Counted from the first letter of the stretch, positions 1 through 11,140 are shown. The stretch is DNA of 64,000 nucleotides from Pyxicephalus adspersus (GCF_032062135.1 NC_092858.1:171143347-171207346), one strand, 5' to 3'. Numbers and translations are program-made. The notes: a model not told the origin generated them from the letters alone.

Positions 1-600
1 CACACTATTTCTGTGTGTTGGTGTACACATTTTATGTGTGTTGACTTTGCTTTGTTAGGGCCCAATTTTGTCTTTTCAGGAAAAAAAAAACCTGCACAAT
101 TTTTTTTCAGCAATGCAGCGCATGTAATGGCGCACTGCAGCACTTTTCCCGAAGACCCCAAAAGCAGGACACCAATTGCAATCAGATTTTACTATACAGC
201 CTCACAAACCATTTAAAAATTTTTACATGCCACTTAAATCTCCTCAGCCAAGATTTGATCTTGCATTCTGAACAGTACCTTGCATGGTGTAATTCACATT
301 TTAAACAAAAGAAAAATAAATTGCTACAATTACTAAAGCACCACAGTTTGTCCCAATGACTGTTATTGCCACTTCTGCTGAAAAGTTTAAACTGATACTC
401 TAAATAGTATAATCAAATATAATAATTCCCGGAATGCAACATGATTCACCAAAGTATAACTTTTAAAGGTCAGTCCATCTGAATTTGACATTGCAGTGTT
501 TGGTGAATGATATAAGCTCCTGACAGCCTCCTATATTTAGGATATATGAGGGTTCTAGAAAAAGGAGTGTGGGGGCATATGACAGCCTAATATCTTAGTA
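1..600. other. Non-coding DNA, no recognised element
   Basis: AT-rich sequence with short T and A runs near 90-110. The short open frames here have no recognisable domain and no codon-like pattern. It may include the 5' flank of the decayed mariner copy that follows, but I could not find a left terminal repeat. Confidence 0.5.
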
Positions 601-1579
601 TGTAGCTGTGCAAATATCAGGTCTTTGCAATTCTTAAAACTGTTTTTCTTTTAGTGGGAGGCTGTGATGGCAGAGGCACAAGCAAGTTTCACGTTGTTGG
701 AGTTACGTGCCGTCATGAAGTTTTTGTTTCTCCAGAGAAAGTCAGCAAAGGACATTCACACTGAGATGTCACAAACACTGGGGGAGAAGTGTCCTTCCTA
801 CAGTAAGTCAAAACCTGGATATCTCGTTTCAAGACTGGGCATTTCACAATTGAAGATAAGCTCCGCAGTGCGCGCCCCCCATTGAGGCCGTTTTGGCCCA
901 TTTTGAAGCTGCACAGGACTTTATGGCTAGGTTAGTGACTGAGGATGAAACCTGGCTCCACATCTATGATCCTGAAACCAAGGAACAGTCAAAGGAATGG
1001 CGCCACAGCCGGTCCCCGCGGCCGAAGAAGTTCTGAAACCAAAAATATTCCAAAAAAGTAATGATGTCCATTTTCTGGGACAAAGACGGTATTCTGTTGA
1101 TGGAGTACCTACCTCAGGGCTCTAGTATCACGGGAAAGTATTATGCTAACCTCCTGGACCAGCTGAAGGAGGCATTTAGGAAGAAACGCCGTGGAAAGTT
1201 GACCAAAGGGATCTTTTTTTTGCAGGAAAACGCACCTGCGTACACGTCCAACGTTGTGGCTGCCAAATTGAACACCCTGGGCTTCCAATTGGTCCACCAT
1301 CCCCCTACTCACCTGACCTGGCCCCTTCGGACTATTATCTGTTCCCAAATTTGAAGAAACACCTGAAGGGGCAACGTTTTGAGGACATTTCTGACGTCAA
1401 AGATGCTGGTTTGCGGCCAAACCAAAGGACTTTTATTTGAAAGGTCTAAAAAAATCTGCAACTACGCTGTACCAAGTGCATCAATCTCAGGGTGGGAAAT
1501 GTTGAATAAATGTGTTATTTCAAAACTCTGGTTCTCTTCTTTCTGGGCAAAGCCAGGAACTTCTTAGCACCCTGTCGTA
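600..1579 (+). mobile_element. Decayed mariner-type DNA transposon
   Basis: The element is recognised from its transposase remnant. The right end is probably about 1577: read on the minus strand from there, the sequence begins CGACAGGGTGCTAAGAAG next to a TA, which fits a mariner terminal repeat beside a TA target site. A matching left repeat was not found, so the 5' end may be lost or too diverged, and the left boundary given is approximate. Mariner elements move by a DDD transposase, and this copy cannot encode one. Confidence 0.75.
667..1509 (+). pseudogene. Mariner transposase pseudogene (DD34D family)
   Basis: The remnant runs from an ATG at 667 to a TAA at 1507-1509, about the length of a mariner transposase (roughly 340 codons) with losses. 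The N-terminal DNA-binding part reads FLFLQRKSAKDIHTEMSQ, typical of mariner. The first catalytic Asp lies in TEDETWLHIYDPETK (about 940-990). A stop follows at about 1035. The block from 1061 contains WDKDGILLMEYLP. The second catalytic position reads LQENAPAYTS, where the family has HDNA, so the Asp is replaced by Glu. The third motif, YSPDLAPSDYYLF, is present but in the next frame, so there is a frameshift near 1300. Sequence is also missing or scrambled between about 820 and 910. The family is certain enough; the gene is dead. Confidence 0.88.
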
Positions 1580-1619
1580 TTATATATTAGGATGTGTTTA
1601 TAGATTTTTTGAGAACCCT

Positions 1620-2790
1620 ATTGGTGAGATCCCTGTGCAGAGTTCCTGGGTCAGCATATCTGTTGTGCCCAGTTTAAGGGTCCCACATCAAGCCTGTGCT
1701 GAGGTCTGCACAAATGCTGTAATATAAGAAGTTCCCACACCACACACTTCACTGAGTTTACCGGTCTGCTCACCTGCCATGAGGACCTTCCTAACCCCTG
1801 AGTTTCTAGAACTGTACACCTGCCTTGTCTATTATGACAAGTTCCCAGGTCACCTACAGTGCTAATTATGAGGGGTTCCCCCATCTCTGCAAAAAATGTA
1901 ATATCTGATACATGAGGAGCTGGGAACACAAAGAGGTGGAAGGGAACACTCAACTCTTCCAGATAGACCGAAACATAGCTATGGCAAGGAAATATCACTA
2001 TGTGGAGTCAATATCAAGCCTGTGCTGAGGACTGCAAAGATGCTGTACTCAATATAAGAAGTTCTCACACTCCCTTCAATGAGTTCACCGGTCTGCTCAC
2101 CTACCATATATATTATGAGCAGTGTTCTCCCCAGACCCTTTTAGCTGGGTGCACCACCCAGCACTTTTCAGTAACCACCCGGCTGTTTTTTGATGGGTAC
2201 TGAAGAGTTGGGTCACAATACAGGGACCACCACCCACCTACAATTACTTCCCACCCGGCTCAAAAAAAATTCAGCGTTGAGCACTGATGAGGATCTCCCT
2301 TATCCCTTTCTCTGAGTTACTGGGACTGTACACCTCCTGTGCCTAATATGACCATTGCATTGGACTGCTGCACCCATTATGAAGAGTTCCCTCAGTCCCT
2401 GTGCTGGGATCCCAGGTCTGTACACGTGATGTACTCATCATGAAGGTTTCCCACCATCCCTTTGCCAAGTATCAGGGATCTGAACACCCGCTGTGTCCAC
2501 AATGAGGCTCTCACCATTCCTGTGCTGAGTTCCCATGTCTGTACATCATGCTCATCATAACGTGCTCCTACTATCCCATCTCTGTGCTGGGTTTCCGGGT
2601 CTGTACCCCTGCTGTTCCCCATATGCAGAATTCCAACCATCTGAGGTCTATATACCTGCTGTGCCCATCATGACATGCACCTAATATGCCTGTGCTGAGT
2701 TCCTAGGTCTTTATAATTGCTGAGCCCATCATAAAAAGAGTTCCCAGGTCACTTACTGTGCCCATTATAAGAGGTTCCCCCATCCCTGCA
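1620..2790. repeat. Degenerate 61-bp minisatellite array
   Basis: Imperfect units of the type TGTGCCCATTATGAGGAG, then a 'CCATCCCTGTGCTGAG' block, then a 'GGTCTGTACACCTGC' block recur through this stretch. The same unit forms a cleaner array at 9.5-10.1 kb, where the period is exactly 61. Here the units are diverged and partly rearranged, and one palindromic MITE (2121-2285) lies inside. On the minus strand the repeats give a recurring TQHRDG peptide, which is a by-product of the repeat and not a gene. Confidence 0.75.
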
Positions 2791-2950
2791 AGAAATATAC
2801 AGTATGATACATGAGGAGCTAGAAACCAAAGAGGTGGATGGGAACACTTAACCCTCCCAGATGGATAGGAACATAGCTAGGCATATCTATGGCAGGGGGA
2901 TATTACTATTGGAGTTTCAAATGCAAGGGCTTACCCAGCCTAGTGTTCTC
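1840..2950 (+). repeat. Diverged local duplication within the 61-bp region
   Basis: A block at about 1840-2010 (dispersed words CAGGTCAC, CATGAGGAGCT, AAAGAGGTGGA, GGGAACACT, ACATAGCTA) recurs at about 2745-2930 in the same order and orientation. A second block, 'AAGCCTGTGCTGAGG...ACCGGTCTGCTCACC', is present at about 1688-1775 and again at 2014-2105. These are old tandem segmental copies of a few hundred bases and not single minisatellite units. Confidence 0.65.
2121..2285 (+). mobile_element. Palindromic MITE, family B, copy 1
   Basis: Begins AGTGTTCTCCCCAG and ends near a diverged inverse of it (GAGCACT). The interior holds the family's CACCACCCAGCACTTTTCAG block followed by an approximate inverse copy, so the whole element can fold back on itself. 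Non-autonomous, with no coding capacity. Seven copies are in the window. Confidence 0.75.
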
Positions 2951-3089
2951 CCCAGCCCCTTTTAGCTTGGCGCACCACCCTGCTTGATTAGGTTTGGTTA
3001 TTACTAAAAAGTTGGGTTACAATCCAGGGGCCAGCACCCATCTACAGCTTCATCCCATCCAGCCTAAAAGAAATTCTGGGGACAACACT
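2942..3089 (+). mobile_element. Palindromic MITE, family B, copy 2 (best ends)
   Basis: Starts AGTGTTCTCCCCAG and ends CTGGGGACAACACT, a 14-bp terminal inverted repeat with one mismatch. Length is 148 bp. It shows the family's true ends most clearly. No unambiguous target duplication is visible, so the superfamily is left open; hAT or PIF/Harbinger are possible. Confidence 0.8.
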
Positions 3090-4075
3090 GCAGCCGATAA
3101 ACCTATAATATAATTTTTGGGTGTTCATATCTTCAGCTCTTCAGCCTTACACCACAGACACCCAAAACTTGAGATTACAGTTGTACTTGAGATGTCACAA
3201 AGCTGTAATAAATTGCAGCCAGGAGTAGTAGGCAACTTGCAGACTGCCTGGAATCTTATGAATTAATACAGTCATTAACAAGATTAATTATGTTTGCATC
3301 TATTACATTATCCAGAGCAGCAATTATGCTTTTTAGAAACTCCTGGCACTTTGGTTGCTCAGCAAATTCATTTGCTTCATTGCATGAAATACACTACATG
3401 GCAAATTTATGTTTTTAGTTTTTAATTGCGTACTGTCTCCGGAAAGAAAAAAAAATTAAATAATGCAAGCGTCAAGGCATCAGCATCTTTATAAGCCAAT
3501 TAATTAGGCTGCAAAGCCTGTATTTTATTATGCATCACAGAGACCAACGATGTGTGATAACCCATGGTAACAATTCTGGTAATAAATTTTGATAAGATGC
3601 TCTTAAAGTGACCCTGTCATTCCAGGTAAGATGAACCTGTGCCCTGGCTAACCATAATGCAGGGTTTACATATTCTGGACACACAGTAAAAACAAGCCAT
3701 CAATCATCTCTGCATCTGTAAGTATTCAAGAAAAATATGTTTTTTAAAATGTATTGATATTAGCTTTAGATTAGATCCCAGGTGGGTTGGTGGGCTTCGT
3801 AGTTTACATTAAGTACTAAAAAGATAAGAATATTTGTGCTACTGTCGTCCTGCACCACTGTACACCACTTCTATACCGAGAAATGACTCTTGAATTATGC
3901 AGAGGAAACCCACACTTCAAAAGGTGTAAACCTCTTGTGTCCCCACTGTGATTATCACAGGTTCTTCCTGCTGACCTCCTCTTCTTTTCTGGACACAGCG
4001 ATGACATAAGGGGTCAGTAAGTATCTGGTGTGCTGGCCTCTGTAAAAAAAAGCTACCATTGCCCATAAATTGCCC
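3090..4075. other. Non-coding DNA; possible single TTAA-element end
   Basis: From 3160 to 3600 the sequence is AT-rich with many TAAT/ATTA words and no recognised repeat, so it may be unique DNA. At about 3604 TTAAAGTGACCCTGTCATTCC resembles the left end of the TTAA-type MITEs seen elsewhere in the window, but a matching right end was not found. Nothing coding is visible. Confidence 0.4.
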
Positions 4076-4960
4076 CCATTTTATCCATTTGTTGACCTTG
4101 TATTGGGACCATTGCCTGTTTGTTGCACTTCTGTTGCCACCACTGTCCATCTGTTGCCCCTGTATTACCACCATTACCTGTTGATTGACCCATCCTGTCA
4201 TCATTATTCTTCTATTTCCCATGTATTGCCACTGTTGCATGCTGGTAGCCCTGAATGATCACAATCATTGTTAATTTGTTGCTCATCTACTGCCACCATT
4301 ACCTCTTTGTTGTCTTGTATTATCAAAATACAATTGCACCGGCTGTCCAGCTGTTGCCTATCTAATGGCACCAATGACTGTTTGTTGTGTGGTATTGTCA
4401 CAATACAACCGTTGCCTGTTGAGTACCACCATTGCCCATTCGTTGCTCCTATTATGTCCTGATTGCCCATTTGTTGCGGCCATTGCCTGTTAGTTGCACT
4501 TGTCACCATTGTCCATCTGTTGCCAATGTAATGTCACCATTGCGCTCATCGAGTCACCATAATATTCTGTTTCCAATCTATTGCCATTATTGCATGTTTG
4601 TTGACGTGAATTGTCACGATTGTCAATTTGTTGTTCATCTAATGCCACCTTTGCCTGTTTGTTGCCTGGTATTGTCACACTACAAGTGCAATGGCTGTCC
4701 GAATGTTGCTTCTTAATTGCCACCACTGCCTGTTTGTAGCCCTATATTGTCATGATTGTTGTATTGATTTTTGGTTTGCCCTCTACTGCTACTTTTGTAC
4801 ATTTGTTGCCCTGAATTGTCACAAATGTCAAACCACAGCTCATCTACTGCCACCATTACCTATTTGTTGCCTTGGAACAATTTTCCATTGGTTGCCCATG
4901 TATTGCCACAATTGCCTGCTTCTGCTGCCCCATCCCAAACTTCAGGGTCACTGAGTTAAA
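4076..4960. repeat. Degenerate minisatellite, TTGCCACCATTGCC-type units
   Basis: About 880 bp built from variants of a roughly 30-bp unit combining TTGCCACCATTGCCTGT and TTTGTTGCCCTGTATTGTCA. A larger period is also visible: TATTATCAAAATACAATTGC near 4318 and TATTGTCACACTACAAGTGC near 4669 lie about 350 bp apart, each followed by a GGCTGTCC word. Open frames of up to about 100 codons on both strands arise because the unit has few stop codons. They are not genes. Confidence 0.8.
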
Positions 4961-6240
4961 AAAAAAAAGCATGTCCTTGTCAGTGACGTCAAAAAATCAC
5001 TTCCCGTTTTTGTTAGCCGAATTGTGAACACGTGCCGCACCTATCACGTTATGGAACGATTGTCTAATGAATGTGGCATTTTCAGGCTAACTGCTTACTC
5101 CACCAATTGGCTCCCACATAGCTAAATGTGGCACATAAATTAAATTAGGGAACCTGCACTTAGGGCTTTTCCTAAGCATATACATCCAATTTCTTCTGTG
5201 TGGCTTAGTGAGCTGCAAAACACTTTAATCATGTTTAGCTGTGGAAAGAAGTGCATAGGCTTTCACCCCCCGCATAGGTTGTTTTAATTTCATTTTAATT
5301 TAGGCCATTCCTGTTTGCCTTTGCCACGACAGGCAGGAAATAATATGGTGCTCGCCTTTATAGAGCTCCATGCACATCAATCTTGCTAACCCCGGCTTGG
5401 CTGACGCAGGTGGCAAGTGGCGTAATACTGAGGCAGCGTGGGTAAAAATAAGCATTAAGTGGCGTAAACACTCACGACTCCCTGCCTGGGTCACAGATCA
5501 AAGCTATGTTTAGATTTCGGATGTTAAAAAGGTCAAAGCGGTGAAAATGGCAGTTCATTTGTTTTGACTTGTTCTGTTTACTTACCAGGGAACAAAATAA
5601 ATTGAATTCCCGAGGATTGGTGTTGGTTTTAAAGTGGAATTACCTGATTGAAATGAGGGACCATGAAAAGAATACAACCGCCTGGCTTTGATGCTCATCA
5701 AATGTAATGATCTATTGTGATGCTCGTTACATTTTCAATATAACGGGGCCATATTTATTCTTATAATTTCAGTATTTCTGCTCTGAATCATGAACCTGAA
5801 AACTAAGTATACTAGATGAGGTGTTAAAGGAAAAATATACATACAAACACACACATTGTATATTACATATACTACTTTAATATAATATATTATATACTCA
5901 AATATAAACCAATCAGAATATAATTATAATGATAAAATATTTATTTTTACCAGAAAACAAAAGGAAAACTACATTGACTTGAATATAAAGCTAGGGCACA
6001 AAATGTAGCTGTCACTGCTTCAAAACATTAATCAACAGAAATGCCTATGAAATGAATGTGAATAAATGTTTTTTTTTTTTTTTTTCAATTAATTTTAATT
6101 TTTAAAAAATGCATTTAAAAAATATTTATGGTAAAAATTAAAATCACATGGCTCATTTTGTGCATCTTTTTCTTTTTTAGGTTAAATGTACTTTTCAGTT
6201 TGTTATGATGGGTTACTTGCTCCTGAATAATCCTTTGTGC
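4961..6240. other. Non-coding DNA with AT-rich low-complexity patches
   Basis: No recognised gene or element. There is a very AT-rich stretch at about 5820-5960, full of TATA and ATAT, and a run of T at 6069-6085. The remainder looks like unique non-coding DNA. Confidence 0.5.
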
Positions 6241-6251
6241 ATTATTGTTGA

Positions 6252-6264
6252 CCAGTAGATGGAG
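6252..6264 (+). promoter_or_regulatory. CTCF-like motif, plus strand
   Basis: CCAGTAGATGGAG matches the vertebrate CTCF core CCASYAGRKGGCR at 12 of 13 positions (A for C at position 12). It faces the second motif at 6322-6334. Motif only; occupancy is unknown. Confidence 0.4.
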
Positions 6265-6321
6265 CTGTGTCCTCATGTAAAGTGTGTAACAAACTCTGTC
6301 CCAGACAACAAGATGAGACAG

Positions 6322-6334
6322 TGCCATCTACTGG
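6322..6334 (-). promoter_or_regulatory. CTCF-like motif, minus strand
   Basis: On the minus strand this reads CCAGTAGATGGCA, a full match to the CTCF core CCASYAGRKGGCR. With the plus-strand motif about 60 bp upstream it forms a convergent pair. The two sites together could also be the remains of one inverted repeat carried by a small element. Confidence 0.45.
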
Positions 6335-6339
6335 TGTGA

Positions 6340-7189
6340 CTCAGGTATAAACCAAAATTCTTTTTCTAGTAACAATTTAAGGTCAAATCAAAACCTGTTT
6401 GTACTTATATTTTTTTTCCTTTATTTAGTGACTGTTGTGCTCTTCATTTATTTAGGCTCTCTGGATCCAAAATAATCATAAAATTAGTTTAAAATACCTC
6501 TGTGACACAGTTGCACATCCTTAGAAGCCTGTTGCAAGATAAATTCATGGTATTATGGCAAGGGAATTTCACATTTGGGTTTATAAAGTCGTATTAGGGG
6601 TCACAAAGGGGTTAATGCCATCACCTTAAATGCATCAGCATGCTTCAAAAGCCTTTTTCTATTGATACTAAGCAGGTTTCCAAATTAGGTCTTTTTTATT
6701 AACCTGCAGTAGTGAAAGCTGGGAAATTCACTTGATCAAGGAAAAAATCAAAGGAAAACTACATGGTATTTTCAAGCAGAACACATTTTAGGTAAGTTGA
6801 TGAGAGTTTCACTTCTTAACAAGCTCGCTTTTCCACTTTTTATGTATTTTCAAAATTAAATCCTTCTAATGTCTATTTCACTTCAATTCCCAGAGCAGGG
6901 ACAGTTTTAGACAAAATGGTGTTCTGGTCACCCTGGCCATTCTGTTAACTGGCACCCTGGGCAACTGCCAGTATGCGCAACCATAAAATCAGCCCTACCC
7001 TAGAAGCAACAAGTGAGCACAACAGCTATTTGTTATCACTTGTTATCACCAGTGTTGTTACCCACCTGCAAACCCTTGGGGAGGACCAAACAGTCCCAAA
7101 ATCCATGCTTTATGCAAATTGTAAATTTCCACATTCTTCAACCCAGGAGGAATGTATAAAATTTTACTGCCTAACATTTGCCCAATAAT
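6340..7189. other. Non-coding DNA, nothing recognised
   Basis: No repeat family or coding pattern was recognised. The short open frame starting at 6973 has no domain. Confidence 0.45.
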
Positions 7190-7680
7190 AAGAGTTTCAC
7201 TTTAGTTGCCCCTGTACCAAGCAGCCTCACCAGTATGGAGAGTCTGTTTATTGGGCTTATATGGGTCAGTCATTTTAACTGACACCAAATATTTTTTTGG
7301 CTATCTGTAAGGCTGACATTCCTCCCACAGGACAGCAATGTAAGAGGCATTCTTCTCACTTACCTCCATGCCAATGCACTTTGAGCTGTGGATATAATTG
7401 GCCAGATTTATGAAAGCTCTCCAAGGCTGGAGAGAATACACTTTCGTCGGTGAACCTGAAATGGATTGCTTGAAAGTCATTTGCTATTTGTTTTCAATCC
7501 TGGACCAGATCCATTCCAGGTTTGCTGAAACACCCAGGTTCACTGATGAAAGTGTATCCCCTCCAGCCTTGCGGAGCTTTCATATATCAGGCCCAATACC
7601 TATAGCAAGGGTGCCTTAAAGACTTCAAAGTTATTCCAACGCTTCCCATGTGTTAGAATAGTTGAGAAAGACTGGTATAG
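7190..7680 (-). mobile_element. hAT-like element, family C, split by a MITE
   Basis: The characteristic words of family C are present in minus orientation: TTTAACTGACACCAA (about 7275), GGCTATCTGTAAGG, CAGCAATGTAAGAGGCATTC and GAGCTGTGGATATAATT. After the inserted family-A MITE (7400-7594) the element resumes with ATAGCAAGGGTGCC and ends near TTGAGAAAGACTGG (7663-7676). Family C has ends of the AGTGTTTCTCAACC type, which resemble the 5' ends of vertebrate hAT-Charlie elements. It is non-autonomous and diverged. Confidence 0.65.
7400..7594 (+). mobile_element. Palindromic MITE, family A, copy 1 (nested)
   Basis: Family A is a foldback element of about 220 bp whose two ends are inverse copies: GGCCTGATTTATTAAAGCTC at the left and GAGCTTTAATAAATCAGGCC at the right, with inner blocks TACACTTTCATCAGTGAACC and GGTTTGCTGGATCACCC. 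This copy is 195 bp, with ends slightly diverged, and sits inside the family-C element. Confidence 0.8.
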
Positions 7681-9477
7681 TTTGTGTCTGTTGCTGGAGT
7701 TCTCTTTATAGCCGAATTGCTGAATTCACATTGCAGACAACTGGATTGTATTTAATTATTAGCCACTATGTCTTCCTCCAAAGAAGTCATCTAATTTCCC
7801 ACAAACAAGTTTTTTTCAAGAATCAATAATACCTTTTCAGTCCAGCAATCACAATATAGAAATGTGCAAATTACTAATGAGGTGCATTATCTCTCAATAC
7901 AAGGGAAATATAACTTGACATCTAATTATATGGCATGCGCCTGCCTGCAAGGTTTTATCTCAAGGACATGTCTGGGAACCTGAAGTTTGAGAAAGCTGAT
8001 AATAATGGTCTATTTGCTGTTAAATCATGGTAAACTGGTTCTTTGTAAATTTTGACAAGGGTAAGGACAGGATAGGTATTAAGATATTATTAAAAGCAGC
8101 TTCTATTCAAGACCTTTATTGACCTCTGTACCTGCTTGCTTTGTGGAGTAATTCATCTTCAAAGCCTAAAGGAGAAGCACCGAAGTTAGCAAGTCAGATT
8201 CCCCTGCTCCACCTCCAAGAAATGACTGAGCAGATCCGCTTTCATCAGATTTCAGCTTCCCCTGTTGTGACCTAGCAATGATTGGCAGCCTTTTAATCTC
8301 CAATGAAGACATCGAGCAGGAGCTTTGGGAGGTGAGCACGGTGAACTGATAAGAGAGATGACTTTTTCACTACTACTGTTGTGTAGTTTAAGGACAAATT
8401 GTTTCTTTCATGGCAAAATTACCAAGGATCATTTAGGAAGAGTTGGTGATTTGATTTACAGCAATCCAAAAAAAAAAAAATCCCACCCCTGACCCTTAAT
8501 ACCCTTACCTACCCCTGCTGCTCTTTCCTCCTTTACATTCCGCACTAAAATGGTGTGGGTGACCTAGGGACATCTCTTTCCTGGTCATTTGATAGTGCTC
8601 GTTCACAAGGGACAGGGAATGAGGCCACATACTTCATCATAATATTAAGTGTAGGGTGTTATGGAGAGTTGCTGAACAAAAGGAGCGGAAGAGAGTGCAG
8701 GTAAGGTAAGTATAGGGGCATCAGGGGCCAGATAATTGTGTGGACTCCGCATGGTCACAATGTCCGAGTCCCTGACACACAGTTTGCTATCTGCAAAGGT
8801 TTTCTTTTCTGCAGCCCGTACTTTATTTAGAAATGCATATGGAAATTCATCCCAAGGTTCTGCTGACTGAGTGCCCCGACTGCCAAGCCAACTTTACTAG
8901 ATGTGCTCAGCACTTTTCTATCACCTGTCATTACAATATCTGTTGTGTAATTGTCCACTGGCTGCATGACGAGAAAGCTGTCTCTCGAGATAAAGAGTGC
9001 GGATGTCCTTGGAAAACACAAAATGTAGCTATCACAGCTCATTCAGACCTCGCTTCTATCCAGCACATTGTTGGTAAATAACCAGAGAAGTAGCTGCCGG
9101 AGGGGCAGGAAAGGTCTTATGGTTTCAGAGCATCCAAAACTTAACTTATTTTCTGTGCTAAAAAAAGGGAGAGTTACAGTCCAACTCTGGCTAAAACTTT
9201 GTTAAGTTTATATTGTTGCTGTGTACTTATCTCCCCTCCTTTCCAGTCCTGGTGCCACGAGGACAAGAAATGGAAAGGTGGTGGTGTCACTGAAACAAAA
9301 AGCATAGGGATCACGCAAAACTATACAAATATTGTTACTCTTTCTCATTTTACTAAATACCACTGTCTTTGTTACTGTCTATGCACCATATAAACAAATG
9401 CAAACACTTCTTGTCCATGTCATATACCTCTCAGGCACTCTGCTGTTTTTTGGGTTTGTACAATGGCTGTTTTCATT
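7681..9477. other. Non-coding DNA, nothing recognised
   Basis: No gene was identified. The open frames at 8827-9081 on both strands overlap each other and show no known domain. At 8466-8520 there is an A run followed by a C-rich tract. Otherwise no repeat was recognised. Confidence 0.45.
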
Positions 9478-10140
9478 ATAATGGAGTTCCCGTTATCTTT
9501 AAAATGAGTGCTGGGTCTATAAAGCAGCTGTGCCCATTATTAGAGCTTTCTCCCCATCCCTGTGCTGGGTTCCCGGGTCTACACACCTGCTGTGCCCATT
9601 AGGAAGAGTTCTTAGTAATCCTATGATGGGTCCCCGGGTCTGCACACCTGCTGTGCCCATTATGAGGCGTCCTTACTAATCCTATGATGGGTTCCCGGGT
9701 CTGCACACCTGCTGTGCCCATTATGAGGAGTCCTTACTAATCCTATTGTGGGTTCCCGGGTCTGCACACTTGCTGTGCCCATTATGAGTGGTTCCTACCA
9801 TCCTGGTGCTGAGTTCCTGGCTCTAAACAACTGCTGTGCCCATTATGAGGAGTCCTTACTAATCCTATGATGGGTTCCCGGGTCTGCACACCTGCTGTGC
9901 CCATTATGAGGAGTCCTTACTAATCCTATTGTGGGTTCCCGGGTCTGCACACTTGCTGTGCCCATTATGAGTGGTTCCTACCATCCTGGTGCTGAGTTCC
10001 TGGCTCTAAACAACTGCTGTGCCCATTATGAGGAGTCCTTACTAATCCTATGGTAAGTTCCCGAGTCTGTACACCTGCTGGGTCCCTATCATCTCCATGC
10101 TGAGTCCCAAGGACTGCATAGCTACTGTGCTCATTAACTT
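9478..10140. repeat. 61-bp minisatellite with 183-bp higher-order period
   Basis: About ten to eleven units of 61 bp, each with CCATTATGAGGAGTCCTTAC, TGGGTTCCCGGGTCTGCACA and CCTGCTGTG blocks. The three-unit block 9661-9843 is repeated at 9844-10026 with essentially one base difference (GAGGCGT versus GAGGAGT), so the last expansion was by 183 bp and recent. The edge units are more diverged. This is the same family as the degenerate array at 1.6-2.8 kb. Confidence 0.92.
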
Positions 10141-11078
10141 TCAGTCCTGGATCCAACATGCATTGATCAGACATGTTGGTAAATATTGATCTACTCACAC
10201 TAGTCGAGCCATGTATATAAACAACTGATGGAATCCAAGAAATACAAACAAACAAGCAGCTGTCCGTGGTACACCATGTTCATTAAGTGCTTCATTCTCA
10301 TTCCAAGGCAGGAAATCCAGGAACGCATGATGGTGCCCTAATGCATTTCGCATTACCAGTACATGAACATAAGGATTGACCGAAAATCAATTAAAATCAA
10401 TCTAAGAAAACTTGGATAGTTTCCTGTAGTATACCAGGCCTAAATGTCTGGACATAAACATTAGGTTGAGACACAGTATTCATGCTGGATTCATAGTGTG
10501 TTGCAATATTGTATCCTTATCAATTGTATCCTTATCATTATGCCCAAGAAGAGACAAATCAGACATCACAGTGCACAGTATTACCACAATGTGTTACTGG
10601 GTTGTGGTGCACTGCTACGTCAGGAATGCATTGGGGTACACCCGACAATTATAACACCTCCTTGTGCTAAAACACTTACCGTGACAGTAACATGCTCATT
10701 ACTGCAACACAAAAGTATGATTCAGCCCTGAAGGTATTCTCTGCTTATACATTTTATAATGATGTGTTCTGTTTGAATCATCCAGGTTTGTGAAACTTTT
10801 AACCAGCTTTAAGATTTTGTTAATCAGCATTTGCAATTATAATTCGGATTTTATTCCATCACTAAGACCTAAACACCGGTCATTGTAAAAGCGTAACAAA
10901 AGAATAGAAAAGATAATGAAAAGAGATTGAAATGGAATGGAAGATAATTGCTGCTTTTAGCTTACTATACAGAATTAAAAAATGGAATGCGCAGGATTCA
11001 ATATGCAGCTTGGTGCAGTTTTGTAACAGAAGAAGGCAAATGATTAAAAAGTAACGAAGTTATTATTTTTAACCGCAT
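10141..11078. other. Non-coding DNA, nothing recognised
   Basis: No gene or known repeat was recognised. There is a short imperfect palindrome at about 10438-10465. Confidence 0.4.
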
Positions 11079-11140
11079 GGGCCTGATTTATTAAAGCCCT
11101 TCAAGGCTGGAGAGGATACACTTTCATTAGTGAATTTAGG
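11079..11140 (+). mobile_element. Family A MITE, left-end fragment
   Basis: GGGCCTGATTTATTAAAGCC followed by CTGGAGAGGATACACTTTCA; the copy then breaks off. Only the left arm remains. Confidence 0.75.
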
